Part shown: piece by piece, positions 6,850 through 16,354 of the stretch | How positions within the stretch are numbered: the first letter of the stretch is position 1 | How the letters are laid out: each line of letters opens with the position of its first letter | Assembly (NCBI GenBank): GCA_045595785.1 | Contig: JAZOBE010000043.1 | Coordinates: forward strand, 1-64,000 | Direction of reading: 5' to 3' | DNA from: SFLA01 sp045595785 | GTDB taxonomy: Bacteria; Bacillota; Clostridia; Oscillospirales; CAG-382 | Length of the DNA: 64,000 nt | Program-made: the position numbers and the translations under genes | The notes under the pieces: generated by a model | Databases searched by the model: none | What the model was told of the DNA's origin: nothing | Seen by the model: the letters and a program-made list of their open reading frames with translations, nothing else

Positions 6850-8460
6850 TCAGAAACAATCCCACCAGTACAGAATATCGGAAAAATCCTTTTGCTTCAG
6901 CTTTTCTCTGGGAATAAAAAACTGCATTGTTCCTTCGTCGCCGATCAAAACTCTTGTGCCGAACTGAGAATGGTGCGTTGATATCTGTAAAAGCAAAGTA
7001 TCGTATTTTTTGAATTCATCATTTTCGCGCGGGTCATATTGAGCAAACATAGGCGTTCCGTACAAATGGTGGCCTACGTTTGTAAAGCGCCTTACAATAT
7101 CTTCTTGGATGTCTTCGTCCAGCGCGTGGAATTTTGGCGCGCCGGCTTTTTGAAGATGTCGGTCAATACGGTCTTCAAACCGATAATCGCAATAATTCAT
7201 AGCGCAGGTTTCGGGAGTAAATGCGATGTTGTGACATCCTTTTATAGGGAAAGTTTCGCTTTCCTGCGGATCGTTTCCGACACAAAGCTGTCCCTCAGGA
7301 CAGTATATGACACGAAAATCCTTTTGTACCGTAGGATTTTCAAAGTCTGCACCGTAAAGGCTGTTGTCTGCAATGTAGAAAAGCAGCACACCTTTCTCGG
7401 GAAAATCTGCAAGGCCTCGCACTTCTGTACAATCGATGGCGCAAAGTAGTCGCATTTCGTTCCCGTTACTGTCAACAGGCGGTTCACCAAGCGACGGGCC
7501 TCCCATACGACTTGCTGTTTTTTCAGAGGTAAGTCCGATAAGCGCATACGGCAAGGCGGTTTCTCTGTAAAACGTATCGCACGCTTTTTCTATTTCATAA
7601 GGAATCGGCACAAGGCTTTCCTTTTCAAGATTATCTTCCCGTATTCTTTGCAAAGCATCTTTCAGAACTTTTGCGTCACAGCCGACCGAGAGCGCCGAAT
7701 CAAAATACGCCTTGCTTTTTTCTTCGTCTCCCAACGCAGCATAAGATAAGCACATTATCTCATAGGGCTGGCGCATTGCAGGATTAATGTCATACGCTTT
7801 TTCTGCCATTTCTATGGCGTTCAGGTAATCTCCTGTGCGGAAATAAGAGATGCCTAAATTGCTGTATGCGTATTCGTTGCCGGGATCAAGCTCAATGGCT
7901 TTGTTATAGCAAAGGACAGCTTCTTTGTGATAACCTTTTTTTCTATGTAACGCACCTAAATTTGACCATATGGTGCTTCTGGAGTCATCATATTTAATAA
8001 CAGCCTGATAAGCTTCTATCGCGTTTTCTCTTTTTTCTACCGCTTCATACATAAGACCGAGAAAAGTGTATACTGCGGCATAGTCCTTAGGCTTTGAGCA
8101 TTTGGCAATAAGCTTTTGCAGGATATCGATTCCTTTTGTATATCGCTCCCGATTAAAGCAATGTATCGCTTCCATCAAAAGCGCTTTTTCTTTTTTCTGC
8201 TCTTTTCTGGCAAATGCACCGCCGATATGCTCAGTATATTCTTTTTCATATAAAGCATACAGCCGTCTGTTTCCCCCGCCTGCCGCAGAAAAGACCTTTG
8301 CGGCAGCTAAAGCCAATGAAGCGGCAATTGCGGCTGTGCGCAATAACAGCTTGGTGGAAAAACCGTTTGTCACAGCTTCCCATATTACCAATCCGACCAA
8401 AGCGGCGCCTAATAATATTAAAATAATTAGGAATACTTTCGCTCTGTTTTTTTGACTCAT
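6850..8460 (-). CDS. Membrane-anchored TPR protein with C-terminal DUF1963 domain
   Basis: 536 residues. Two hydrophobic helices at about 8-28 and 38-58 anchor the N-terminus. Residues about 85-270 hold TPR repeats, clearest in IWSNLGALHRKKGYHKEAVL and AYSNLGISYFRTGDYLNAIE. The C-terminal half (about 300-536) matches the DUF1963/YwqG family in pattern: GGPSLGEPP, LLCAIDCTEV, GVLLFYIADN, GTPMFAQYDPRE, LLLQI and GTMQFFIPREKL. The fusion of TPR scaffold and DUF1963 to a membrane anchor suggests a binding or sensing role, but DUF1963 has no settled function. The promoter lies between an 11-bp inverted repeat. Transcribed alone, divergently from the peptide transporter. Confidence 0.75.
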   Translation of the reverse strand: MSQKNRAKVFLIILILLGAALVGLVIWEAVTNGFSTKLLLRTAAIAASLALAAAKVFSAAGGGNRRLYALYEKEYTEHIGGAFARKEQKKEKALLMEAIHCFNRERYTKGIDILQKLIAKCSKPKDYAAVYTFLGLMYEAVEKRENAIEAYQAVIKYDDSRSTIWSNLGALHRKKGYHKEAVLCYNKAIELDPGNEYAYSNLGISYFRTGDYLNAIEMAEKAYDINPAMRQPYEIMCLSYAALGDEEKSKAYFDSALSVGCDAKVLKDALQRIREDNLEKESLVPIPYEIEKACDTFYRETALPYALIGLTSEKTASRMGGPSLGEPPVDSNGNEMRLLCAIDCTEVRGLADFPEKGVLLFYIADNSLYGADFENPTVQKDFRVIYCPEGQLCVGNDPQESETFPIKGCHNIAFTPETCAMNYCDYRFEDRIDRHLQKAGAPKFHALDEDIQEDIVRRFTNVGHHLYGTPMFAQYDPRENDEFKKYDTLLLQISTHHSQFGTRVLIGDEGTMQFFIPREKLKQKDFSDILYWWDCF

Positions 8461-8477
8461 ATTTTCACTCCTGATAA

Positions 8478-8556
8478 AAACGCAAAAGTCTCAAGATGAA
8501 CTTGTTTTGATTCATAAATCGTTCCTATTATATATTATAACTAATCTTTTGCGTTT
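8478..8556. repeat. Inverted repeat bracketing the 8460 promoter
   Basis: AAACGCAAAAG (8478-8488) and its exact reverse complement CTTTTGCGTTT (8546-8556) are 57 bases apart and flank the -10 box. This could be a paired operator for looping, or a long leader-RNA stem. Confidence 0.45.
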
Positions 8557-8562
8557 GTTCAA
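8534..8562 (-). promoter_or_regulatory. Promoter of the TPR/DUF1963 gene
   Basis: Minus strand TTGAAC (8562-8557), 17-base spacer, TATAAT (8539-8534). The leader is about 70 bases. Confidence 0.7.
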
Positions 8563-8728
8563 GATAAAAATGCATATTTTTTGCTTTAACTCCGTCCGGC
8601 AGACGCAAATATACTTAAAGAGAACCGCATTTTTGTTAACAATTGCATAAACAAACACGTAATAACCTAATAAAACCGCACATTTATACCATTTTAGTTG
8701 TAAATTGTAATAAATTCTTATAAATGAA

Positions 8729-8757
8729 TTGACAAACGGAAAGAAATGTGTTAATAT
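8729..8757 (+). promoter_or_regulatory. Promoter of the peptide-transporter operon
   Basis: TTGACA (8729-8734), 17-base spacer, TAATAT (8752-8757). The leader of about 140 bases contains a small A/T hairpin (TTTTCTC/GAGAAAA near 8780-8798) and ends with GAAAGGAAAAGG before the ATG. The rest of the 8563-8728 gap is AT-rich and shows no gene. Confidence 0.85.
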
Positions 8758-8903
8758 ACTAACTACATATTGGGTATTAGTTTTCTCTTTTGAGAAAATA
8801 CTCGGTATTTTGTGCTAAGGCATGTCCGTGTTCGGTGGTTTATTCTGTCGGATGGCGTGTAATAAATTTTAACAACATAATTTTTGAAAGGAAAAGGCAA
8901 ATT

Positions 8904-11384
8904 ATGAACATCAAAAATGTTATCAGAAGCGTAGCCGCTATGCTTCTGGCTGCTATGATGCTTGTATCTATCGTTGCTTGTCAGCCCGGTCAGGAAACTT
9001 CTGATCCCGCTAACAATTCCGGCGTTGTTGAAGATAAGAACTATACGTACAATACGTATACCACTCTTTCTCCTTCTAACTGGAATGAGCTTACCTATCA
9101 GGATAACAACGATACTCAGATCATGAGCTACATCGGCAGCTCTTTCTTCTCTTACGACTTCAAATTCGATGACAAGGGCGAAATCGTTCCCGGTGAATTC
9201 GTTATGAAGTACGACGCAGCTACCAAGCTCGAGGACGTTTCCGCTGACTACGTTGGCGACAAATGGGGCGTTCCCGAAGACGCTAAGGGTTATGCTTACA
9301 AGATCACTCTTCGTGAGGATCTTAAGTGGGACGACGGCACTGCTATCAAGGCAGAAGATTTCGTTTACACCATGAAGGAACAGCTCAACCCCGAGTTCCA
9401 GAACTATCGTGCAGACTCCTTCTACGTTGGCGCTACCATTATCGCTAACGCTCAGGGTTATGCAAAGCAGGGTCAGTCCCTTGAAACCGTAGATAATGGC
9501 GTTACCGGTATCTATGTAATGGCAGACCTTGTTAAGGGCGACGACGGCGTTTATACTCAGCCTGACGGACAGCCCGTATACTTCGCTCTTACCGAAGCTC
9601 TTGATTGGTGCAACGGCAACTCTGTTGCTGATTACGCTGGCGCAGGCTACCTCAATGCAGAAGCTTTCGCTACCCTTCAGGGCCTCGCAGATGCGGAGAC
9701 CGGTCGTATCGCTATCACTGACGAGACCATCGCTCTCTTCACCACTCTTATCACCACCGAAGCTTGGGGCGAAGATGAAACTTACCTCCCCAACTATCTC
9801 GTATATCCTTACACCTATCCCGAAGTTGCTTGGGAAAATGTAGGTATCTTCGTTGGCGAAACCGAGTATGAGATCGTTCTCGTTCTCGAAAAGGCTCTTC
9901 CCCTTCTTAAGGAAGACGGCTCTCTCTCCTATCAGGCAGCTTACAATATGTCTTCTCTTCCCCTTGTTCACAAGGCTAAGTACGAAGCTAACAAGGTTGA
10001 GCCCGCTGAAGGTTCTGAGCTTTGGACCTCTACCTATAACTCCAGCGTAGAGACCACCGCAAGCTGGGGTCCCTACAAGCTTGAAAGCTTCCAGTCCGGT
10101 AAGCAGTACGTTCTCGTTAGAAACGAAAACTGGTACGGCTACGGTTTGGAAGAAAATGCAGGCCTCTACCAGACCGATAAGATCGTTTGCGATACTATCG
10201 CTGAGTGGAATACTGCATGGCTCGCATTCCTTGCTGGTAACATCGACGGTATCGGTATCGACGTATCCGTTGCAGACGACTACAAGGGTTCTGACCGCGC
10301 TTACTACACTCCCGATGACTTCGTAGCATCTCTCCAGCTTCAGTCCAGCGTAGAACAGCTTAAGGCTCGTGAAACTGAGGGCGTTAACAAGTCCATCCTC
10401 GGTTATACCGATTTCAGAAAGGCTCTGTCTCTTTCTATCAACAGAAATGACTTTGCTACCAAGACCACCACTTCTTCTCTTGAAGGCTTCGGTCTGTTCA
10501 ACTCCATGCACTACTACGACGTTGAAAACGGCGGCGTATACAGAAATTCCGATGATGCAAAGAAGGTTCTTTGCGATATCTACAACGTTGATCCTTCCAA
10601 GTATGAAAGCCTCGACGCAGCAGTAGACGCTATCACCGGTTATGACCTCGAAGCAGCAAGAGCACTCGTTACCAAGGCTTATAACGAAGCTCTCGCAGCA
10701 GGCGATATCAAGGAAACCGACAAGGTTGTTCTTACCATGGGTACCGGCGCTATCAACGAAACCGTTACCAGACGTTTCGACTACCTCACCAACGCTTGGA
10801 CCGAGCTCGTTAAGGGCACTCCTCTTGAAGGCAGACTCGAAACCGAAGTTAAGGACTTTGCAGATGCATGGGCTACCGACTTCCGCGCAGGTAAGTACGA
10901 CGTATGTATGGGCGGTTGGACCGGAGCAGCTTGGGATCCCGGCTACTTCCTCCTCGCTTACCTCAGCTCCGCTTATATGTACTCTGCAGCTTGGGATACT
11001 TCCTCCGTTGAAATGACCTTCACCATGAAGGGCGTTGGCGAAAACGGCGCAGATATCGAAGAGACTATGTCTCTCATCGATTGGTACAACTGCCTTAACG
11101 GCGCGGCTGGTGCTAAGTATGACTGGAGCGCAAACGCTCTTGAACAGTCTCAGAGACTCCAGCTTATCGCTGCTCTTGAAAAAGAAGTTCTTAAGGTTTA
11201 CTACACCGTTCCTCTTTACAACAACTTCTCCGCTTCTCTCCTTTCTTACAAGGTAGACTACGTAACCTATGAATACAACACCTTCATGGGCTACGGCGGA
11301 ATCAAGTATATGACCTATAACTTTGATGACGAAGCTTGGGCAGCAGAAGTTGCAGCTCAGAACGGCGAACTTAACTACAAATAA
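8904..11384 (+). CDS. Peptide-type ABC transporter substrate-binding lipoprotein (SBP family 5), enlarged
   Basis: Lipid-anchored binding protein that captures a substrate, probably an oligopeptide, outside the cell. The start at 8904 is set by GAAAGGAAAAGG and gives a signal peptide ending SIVAC, so Cys26 is lipidated. Family 5 features include YKITLREDLKWDDGTAIKAE, DFVYTMKEQLNP, WGPYKLESF and a late GGWTGAAWDPGYF region. At 826 residues it is far longer than the usual 520-560; the extra material falls mainly between about 170 and 330. The gene is the first of six in the operon and has highly expressed codon use. A hairpin just downstream probably stabilises this part of the mRNA. The substrate cannot be read from the sequence; family members also bind nickel, haem or sugars. 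Confidence 0.88.
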   Translation: MNIKNVIRSVAAMLLAAMMLVSIVACQPGQETSDPANNSGVVEDKNYTYNTYTTLSPSNWNELTYQDNNDTQIMSYIGSSFFSYDFKFDDKGEIVPGEFVMKYDAATKLEDVSADYVGDKWGVPEDAKGYAYKITLREDLKWDDGTAIKAEDFVYTMKEQLNPEFQNYRADSFYVGATIIANAQGYAKQGQSLETVDNGVTGIYVMADLVKGDDGVYTQPDGQPVYFALTEALDWCNGNSVADYAGAGYLNAEAFATLQGLADAETGRIAITDETIALFTTLITTEAWGEDETYLPNYLVYPYTYPEVAWENVGIFVGETEYEIVLVLEKALPLLKEDGSLSYQAAYNMSSLPLVHKAKYEANKVEPAEGSELWTSTYNSSVETTASWGPYKLESFQSGKQYVLVRNENWYGYGLEENAGLYQTDKIVCDTIAEWNTAWLAFLAGNIDGIGIDVSVADDYKGSDRAYYTPDDFVASLQLQSSVEQLKARETEGVNKSILGYTDFRKALSLSINRNDFATKTTTSSLEGFGLFNSMHYYDVENGGVYRNSDDAKKVLCDIYNVDPSKYESLDAAVDAITGYDLEAARALVTKAYNEALAAGDIKETDKVVLTMGTGAINETVTRRFDYLTNAWTELVKGTPLEGRLETEVKDFADAWATDFRAGKYDVCMGGWTGAAWDPGYFLLAYLSSAYMYSAAWDTSSVEMTFTMKGVGENGADIEETMSLIDWYNCLNGAAGAKYDWSANALEQSQRLQLIAALEKEVLKVYYTVPLYNNFSASLLSYKVDYVTYEYNTFMGYGGIKYMTYNFDDEAWAAEVAAQNGELNYK

Positions 11385-11408
11385 TTTATCGTCTTAAATG
11401 TCAATGAT

Positions 11409-11439
11409 GTTGAGGGATAGTTTGATACTATCCCTCAAC
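11409..11439 (+). other. Intercistronic hairpin after the binding-protein gene
   Basis: Perfect 12-bp stem GTTGAGGGATAG/CTATCCCTCAAC, 7-base loop, no following T run. Such hairpins after binding-protein genes protect the upstream message, keeping the binding protein in excess over the permeases. Confidence 0.75.
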
Positions 11440-11473
11440 TGTCAGTTAATAAACGAAAAAGGAGATTACAAAA

Positions 11474-12547
11474 ATGTATATGTTTAAGTATATTTGTAAA
11501 AGACTTGGCCTCGTGCTCATGACTTTTACTATAATTTTTGTAATGTGCTTTGTTTTAATCAAGCTTAAGCCTATTGATATGAACACCGTAGGTATAGGCG
11601 AAGACGCCAATAAACTCAGAGCACTGCTTGAAGCAAGAGGATACTTAAAGCCTATACCCGAACAGTTATTTTTATATTTAAAGCGTATTGTTCTCGACCT
11701 TGACTTTGGTGTGGGTGTTTACATCCCTCAGTATTCCGGTCGACCTGTTTGGGGCGTTTTTATAGAAAAACTCCCTCCTACGATCTTAATAAACATATAT
11801 TCATCCCTGCTTGCGGTTCCCATTGGTATCCTGCTGGGTATTTTTGCCGCGCTTAAAAAGAACAAGTGGCAAGACCATTTTATCAGTACCGCAGTAATGG
11901 TAGTAATTTCGGTGCCTTCCTTCGTATACGCATCGCTGTTACTTTACATTATTTGCTTCAAATTCCCTGTAACCATCAATCTTTTCGGTACAGATATTCC
12001 CTTTAGATTCGATATGGATATTCTTTCTCTGCCGGAGGTAGTTGCACTCTTCCCTGAGAAGAATTTAAAATATAATCCTCTTACCTTTAACTGGGATCTT
12101 TATTTCAATTGGCCTATGTTCAGGTCAATGCTTCCCGCAGTATTCGCAATGTCCTTTGGTTCCATTGCGGGCTATGCGCGTTATACCCGTGCAGAGCTTA
12201 CCGAGGTGCTTACCAGTGAGTTTATGCTTCTGGCAAGAACCAAGGGCCTTACCAAGTCTCAGGCAACCCTGCGTCACGCACTGCGTAACTCCATGGTTCC
12301 CATATTCCCGTCTATCGTCGGTGAGTTTATAAGCGTTCTCTCCGGTTCGCTTATTCTGGAAAAGATCTTCGGTATCCCCGGTGTTGGTGGTCTTTACCTT
12401 TCCGCAATCAATGCTACTCCCGTACCCGACTACGACTTCTTTATGATGTTATCTGCGTTCTATACGCTTATCGGTCTCGTTGCAGGTCTGGTTATCGACC
12501 TTTCCTACGGCGTAATCGACCCGAGAATCAGAATGGGGGCGAAATAA
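11474..12547 (+). CDS. ABC transporter permease, OppB/DppB type
   Basis: 357-residue inner-membrane subunit of the peptide transporter. Begins MYMFKYICKRLGLVLMTFTI, a typical first helix of the family. The EAA loop that docks with the ATPases is LLARTKGLTKSQATLRHALRN near residues 255-275, followed by FGIPGVGGLYLSAI. About 40 extra residues lie between helices near 165-215 (around LFGTDIPFRFDMDILSLPEV), facing outside. GGAG precedes the ATG. The gene abuts the next one (TAAATG). Confidence 0.9.
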   Translation: MYMFKYICKRLGLVLMTFTIIFVMCFVLIKLKPIDMNTVGIGEDANKLRALLEARGYLKPIPEQLFLYLKRIVLDLDFGVGVYIPQYSGRPVWGVFIEKLPPTILINIYSSLLAVPIGILLGIFAALKKNKWQDHFISTAVMVVISVPSFVYASLLLYIICFKFPVTINLFGTDIPFRFDMDILSLPEVVALFPEKNLKYNPLTFNWDLYFNWPMFRSMLPAVFAMSFGSIAGYARYTRAELTEVLTSEFMLLARTKGLTKSQATLRHALRNSMVPIFPSIVGEFISVLSGSLILEKIFGIPGVGGLYLSAINATPVPDYDFFMMLSAFYTLIGLVAGLVIDLSYGVIDPRIRMGAK

Positions 12548-14107
12548 ATGAAAGCAAGTGAATACAAGATTTCAAACGAAAAATTCGTCTTCTGCAAAGA
12601 TAACTCCAATCTTCACGACCAAAAGCTTGAGACCAAGCCTGTAACCTATATGCAGGATGCTCTTCACCGCTTTGCAAAAAATAAAGCGTCTATCCTTGCA
12701 TTTATAATCATTTGCATTCTTTTCGCTTTTGCGATAATTGCACCTCTCGCATCTCCCTATAAGGTTATTAATGATGACCAGTATTATACCTACAGAACCC
12801 CCAGACTTGAGCTGTTCAATAAGCTTGGCATTCCTTTTTGGGATGGCGGTACCGAAAAGGCCAATATTTCCAAAAAGCAGTATGAAGAATACCGCGCAAT
12901 AGAGCAAGAGCTTAAGCAGATCGACCCCGATCGTACTGTTATTATGACAGAGCCTGAAATAACTACCGAAGTTTATATGGGCAAGGAAAAGGAAAGTTAT
13001 TCCTTCCGACTTGATACCATTAATGAAATCGGCGTTCAGTGGTGCCATCTTTCTCCTGCCAATTGGCAGAAGCTTATGGAATATCAGGACAAGACCGGTA
13101 TCCAGGTAGTTTTTCCTCTTACCGACCCTTTGCTTCGCCCCGAAGCACAGCAGGATAAGTCTAACGGCAGAATCTGGTATCAGACAAAAATGGTCAACGG
13201 TAAGACCGAGATCGTTTATGATAAAGACGGCAACTTCATTCCCGCATATCTTGCAGATAACGGCAAGGATATGTATACCAGTAAATTGTACTGGGAAGGT
13301 GATGAGAAGCTTTATACTTATGCAGAGGAAAAATCCGGTGAGTATTATTTCCGTGCAGATTATAAAGAGTATTACAAGTTCTATCATCAGGAAATCCTTG
13401 GTGACAGAATTACCTATCCCAACTTTATTTTCGGTACTAACGACGCCGGTAAGGACCTCTTTACCTGCCTTGCATACGGTGCAAGATTCTCCTTCATTCT
13501 TTCGCTGATAGTTGCAACGGTTAACCTTTTCGTAGGTGCTATCTACGGCTCTATCGAAGGTTATTACGGCGGCAAGATAGATATCGTAATGGAGCGTTTT
13601 GTTGAAATACTTTCCTCCATTCCGTTTATGATCGTTATCGTACTTTTACGTTACCATCTGGATGCTTCCCATATGGTCATTCTGTTCATCTCCTTCTTCC
13701 TTACGGGTTGGACAGGTATGGCAGGACGTACCAGAATGCAGTTCTACCGCTTCAAGAACCAGGAATACGTTCTCGTTGCAAGAACCTTGGGTGCAAAAGA
13801 CTCCCGTATTATGTTCAAGCATATTTTCCCCAACGCTATCGGTACTCTTATCACCGGAAGCGTGCTGGTAATCCCCAGCGTAATCTTCTCTGAAACAAGC
13901 CTTACTTACCTCAATATTATCGACCTTAACGTTGGTAATATGACCAGTGTAGGTACGTTGCTTGCGAAAGGTCAGGCGAACCTGTTCACGTATCCCCACA
14001 TGATACTTTTCCCTGCGATCTTTATCAGCTTGTTGATGCTTTCTTTCAACCTGTTCGGTAACGGTCTGCGTGATGCGTTCAACCCGTCCTTGAGAGGAAC
14101 TGAATAA
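12548..14107 (+). CDS. ABC transporter permease, OppC/DppC type, with a large external insert
   Basis: 519-residue second permease; normal OppC is about 300. The first membrane helix (about residues 48-75, ILAFIIICILFAFAIIAPLA) is followed by some 210 residues without membrane segments, ending at FGTNDAGKDLFTCLAYGARF, which is the normal start of the OppC core. The EAA loop LVARTLGAKDSRIMFKHIFPN lies near 405-425. The insert follows the first helix, so it should lie outside the cell, where it can meet the enlarged binding protein. Starts immediately after the OppB stop. Confidence 0.88.
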   Translation: MKASEYKISNEKFVFCKDNSNLHDQKLETKPVTYMQDALHRFAKNKASILAFIIICILFAFAIIAPLASPYKVINDDQYYTYRTPRLELFNKLGIPFWDGGTEKANISKKQYEEYRAIEQELKQIDPDRTVIMTEPEITTEVYMGKEKESYSFRLDTINEIGVQWCHLSPANWQKLMEYQDKTGIQVVFPLTDPLLRPEAQQDKSNGRIWYQTKMVNGKTEIVYDKDGNFIPAYLADNGKDMYTSKLYWEGDEKLYTYAEEKSGEYYFRADYKEYYKFYHQEILGDRITYPNFIFGTNDAGKDLFTCLAYGARFSFILSLIVATVNLFVGAIYGSIEGYYGGKIDIVMERFVEILSSIPFMIVIVLLRYHLDASHMVILFISFFLTGWTGMAGRTRMQFYRFKNQEYVLVARTLGAKDSRIMFKHIFPNAIGTLITGSVLVIPSVIFSETSLTYLNIIDLNVGNMTSVGTLLAKGQANLFTYPHMILFPAIFISLLMLSFNLFGNGLRDAFNPSLRGTE

Positions 14108-14154
14108 AAGAAATTCTCGTATATTTCTAATGAAAAATAAAAAGCTGAACACCG

Positions 14155-14174
14155 CAGGGGGATATATCCCCCTG
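14155..14174. other. Intercistronic palindrome
   Basis: A perfect 20-base palindrome (CAGGGGG-ATATAT-CCCCCTG) lies between the second permease and the first ATPase gene, with no T run. Probably an mRNA processing or stability hairpin. Confidence 0.6.
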
Positions 14175-14209
14175 AGCGGAATACAGACGGAAAGGAATGG
14201 TTATTATTT

Positions 14210-16354
14210 ATGGATAAGAAATTAGAAGTAAAGAATCTGCAAATATCATTCCGTACTCAAGGTGGAATTTTAAAAGCCGTTCGTAATATATCCTTTGATC
14301 TTTACAAGGGCGAGACTCTTGCCATAGTAGGTGAGTCCGGCTCCGGTAAATCCGTTACAAGTAAAGCTGTTATCGGTATTCTTTCCGGTAACTCTATAGT
14401 TGAGGGCGGCGAAATTATTTACGACGGACAGGATTTACTTAAGATCTCCGAGGAAGACTTCCACAAGCTTCGCGGCGACAAGATTGCTATGGTCTTCCAG
14501 GATACCTTATCCAGCCTTAACCCTATTATGCGTATCGGTCAGCAGTTGACCGAGGCGATGATCCTTAAGGCAAAAACCGGTAAAAAGAACGCAAAGAAAG
14601 CGTTCAACTCAATGCTTAAAAACTTGGGTGACAATATTAACGCAGCAAACGCCGCTGTCGGTATAAGTACTACTGCAGACGTTGCTGCAAAGCTTAAAAA
14701 GTTTGATGAATTCTGTGTTGCTGCCACTAAGATAGAAGGTGAGTTCAACGAGGCTTACGGTAATGCCGTTCAGCTTGACGTTGATCTTGATACCGCTATC
14801 CTTATGCTGCAGAGAAGTAAGAAGTTTGATCTTACTGCGGAGCTTAAGCGTATCCGCAAGACATTCCTTCAGTGCGTTAATCCTTACGTAATTCCCGAAG
14901 CACGTGTTGACCGTATCACTGCTCTCATTTCCGAGGGCAAGAACGCAGACCGTCAGAAGGCTATCGAAGCTCTTCAGGAAGTTCACAAGCAGGTTAAAGA
15001 AGCGCTTAACAAGGAAAAACCCAACTTCTTTACTCTTGGTTATTATATTATCTCCAAGCCCGAGGCTGACGTAACCAAGATGGACATTGCTGAGATGAAC
15101 GCAATGACCCGCAAGTTCCTTGATGAAAACTTCCTTTTCAACTTCATCGCGATTGCCGAGAAGGGTGTTACCTATTCTCACAAGAACGCTATAGCACAAA
15201 AGAAGGCGTGCCTGCCTGACCTTAAGGAAGCACTTGACTACTTCAAGACTGCTAAGCTGGATGAAAATAAGTCTAATCATTACGTTAAGACTCTCAGTGC
15301 AAAGACCGCAAAGGCTATCGACCGTCTTGCTGTAAAGAAGGATAGCGTTGAATACGTTTTCCATTCTGCACTTGAGAACGCAGTTAACGAGTACTTTGAC
15401 GGTATAAAGAAGAACCCTATCGAAGAAAAGAAATACCTTAAGAACAAGGCTAAATATGATGCTATCATAGCAAAGGGACGTAAGCCCGATTGGTCACTTA
15501 CTCCCCAGATCGTTGTTGACCTTGACCTTAAGAGATCCAACATTTGTAAGGTTATCGAAAATCTTTACAACCACTACAACGCTAAGATCGAATCCGACGC
15601 TAACTTTGATGCAAACGCTCACGTTATCGAGATAATCGATTTCTTCAAGGAACAGGCATCCAAGTTCGTTGTTAAGATGAATAAGCGTATTGCAAAAGCA
15701 AAGGCTATCAAGCTTTTGGAAGAGGTTGGTATTTCCGAGCCTGCAACCCGTTATCGTCAGTATCCCTTCGAATTGTCCGGCGGTATGAGACAGCGTGTAG
15801 TTATTGCTATTGCGCTTTCCGCAAACCTTGACATTCTCATTTGTGACGAGCCTACCACCGCACTTGACGTTACAATTCAGGCTCAGATACTTGAGCTTAT
15901 CAACAAGATAAAGAGAGAAAGAAACCTTTCTGTAATCTTTATTACCCATAATATGGGTGTTGTTGCTAACATGGCTGACCGTATCGCCGTTATGTACGCA
16001 GGTAAGATAGTAGAGAAGGGTACTGCAGACGAAATCTTCTATGAACCTGCACATCCTTATACCTGGGCGCTTCTCAGCAGTATGCCTGACTTGCATACTA
16101 CCGAAAAGCTGGATTCCATTCCCGGAACTCCTCCCGATATGCATTTCCCTCCCAAGGGCGACGCATTTGCACCCAGAAACAAGTATGCGCTTGAGATTGA
16201 TTTCGAGGAAGAGCCTCCTCTGTTTGAGATAACTCCCACCCACTATGCCGCTACCTGGCTGCTTCATCCCAACGCTCCCGCTGTTGAAATGCCTCAGCTT
16301 ATCAAGGCGCGTATTGAGCGTATGAAAAAGGAGAGAGAAGACAATGGAAAATAA
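14210..16354 (+). CDS. ABC transporter ATPase, OppD/DppD type, with a ~365-residue insertion
   Basis: 714-residue cytoplasmic ATPase of the peptide transporter; the family norm is about 320-350. The nucleotide-binding parts are complete: Walker A GESGSGKS (41-48), Q-loop VFQDTLSSLNP (95-105), signature LSGGMRQ (about 522-528), Walker B LDILICDEP (about 540-548), H-loop ITHNMG near 578, and the C-terminal HPYTWALL oligopeptide-importer tail. Residues about 125-493 are inserted between Q-loop and signature, i.e. in the helical subdomain that touches the permease. The insert is Lys/Glu/Asp-rich, mostly helical, and I recognise no domain in it. The reading frame stays open with host-like codons, so it is not an artefact of a fused neighbour. 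Confidence 0.88.
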   Translation: MDKKLEVKNLQISFRTQGGILKAVRNISFDLYKGETLAIVGESGSGKSVTSKAVIGILSGNSIVEGGEIIYDGQDLLKISEEDFHKLRGDKIAMVFQDTLSSLNPIMRIGQQLTEAMILKAKTGKKNAKKAFNSMLKNLGDNINAANAAVGISTTADVAAKLKKFDEFCVAATKIEGEFNEAYGNAVQLDVDLDTAILMLQRSKKFDLTAELKRIRKTFLQCVNPYVIPEARVDRITALISEGKNADRQKAIEALQEVHKQVKEALNKEKPNFFTLGYYIISKPEADVTKMDIAEMNAMTRKFLDENFLFNFIAIAEKGVTYSHKNAIAQKKACLPDLKEALDYFKTAKLDENKSNHYVKTLSAKTAKAIDRLAVKKDSVEYVFHSALENAVNEYFDGIKKNPIEEKKYLKNKAKYDAIIAKGRKPDWSLTPQIVVDLDLKRSNICKVIENLYNHYNAKIESDANFDANAHVIEIIDFFKEQASKFVVKMNKRIAKAKAIKLLEEVGISEPATRYRQYPFELSGGMRQRVVIAIALSANLDILICDEPTTALDVTIQAQILELINKIKRERNLSVIFITHNMGVVANMADRIAVMYAGKIVEKGTADEIFYEPAHPYTWALLSSMPDLHTTEKLDSIPGTPPDMHFPPKGDAFAPRNKYALEIDFEEEPPLFEITPTHYAATWLLHPNAPAVEMPQLIKARIERMKKEREDNGK

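Noticed and set aside
8763..10511. A 582-codon minus-strand frame opposite the binding-protein gene
   Set aside because: Antisense shadow of a gene with strong codon bias; it would run across a consensus promoter and lacks a start signal.
11409..14174. Hairpins at 11409 and 14155 as terminators of the transporter operon
   Set aside because: Neither has a T run and the following genes lack promoters; they fit mRNA stabilisation within one operon.
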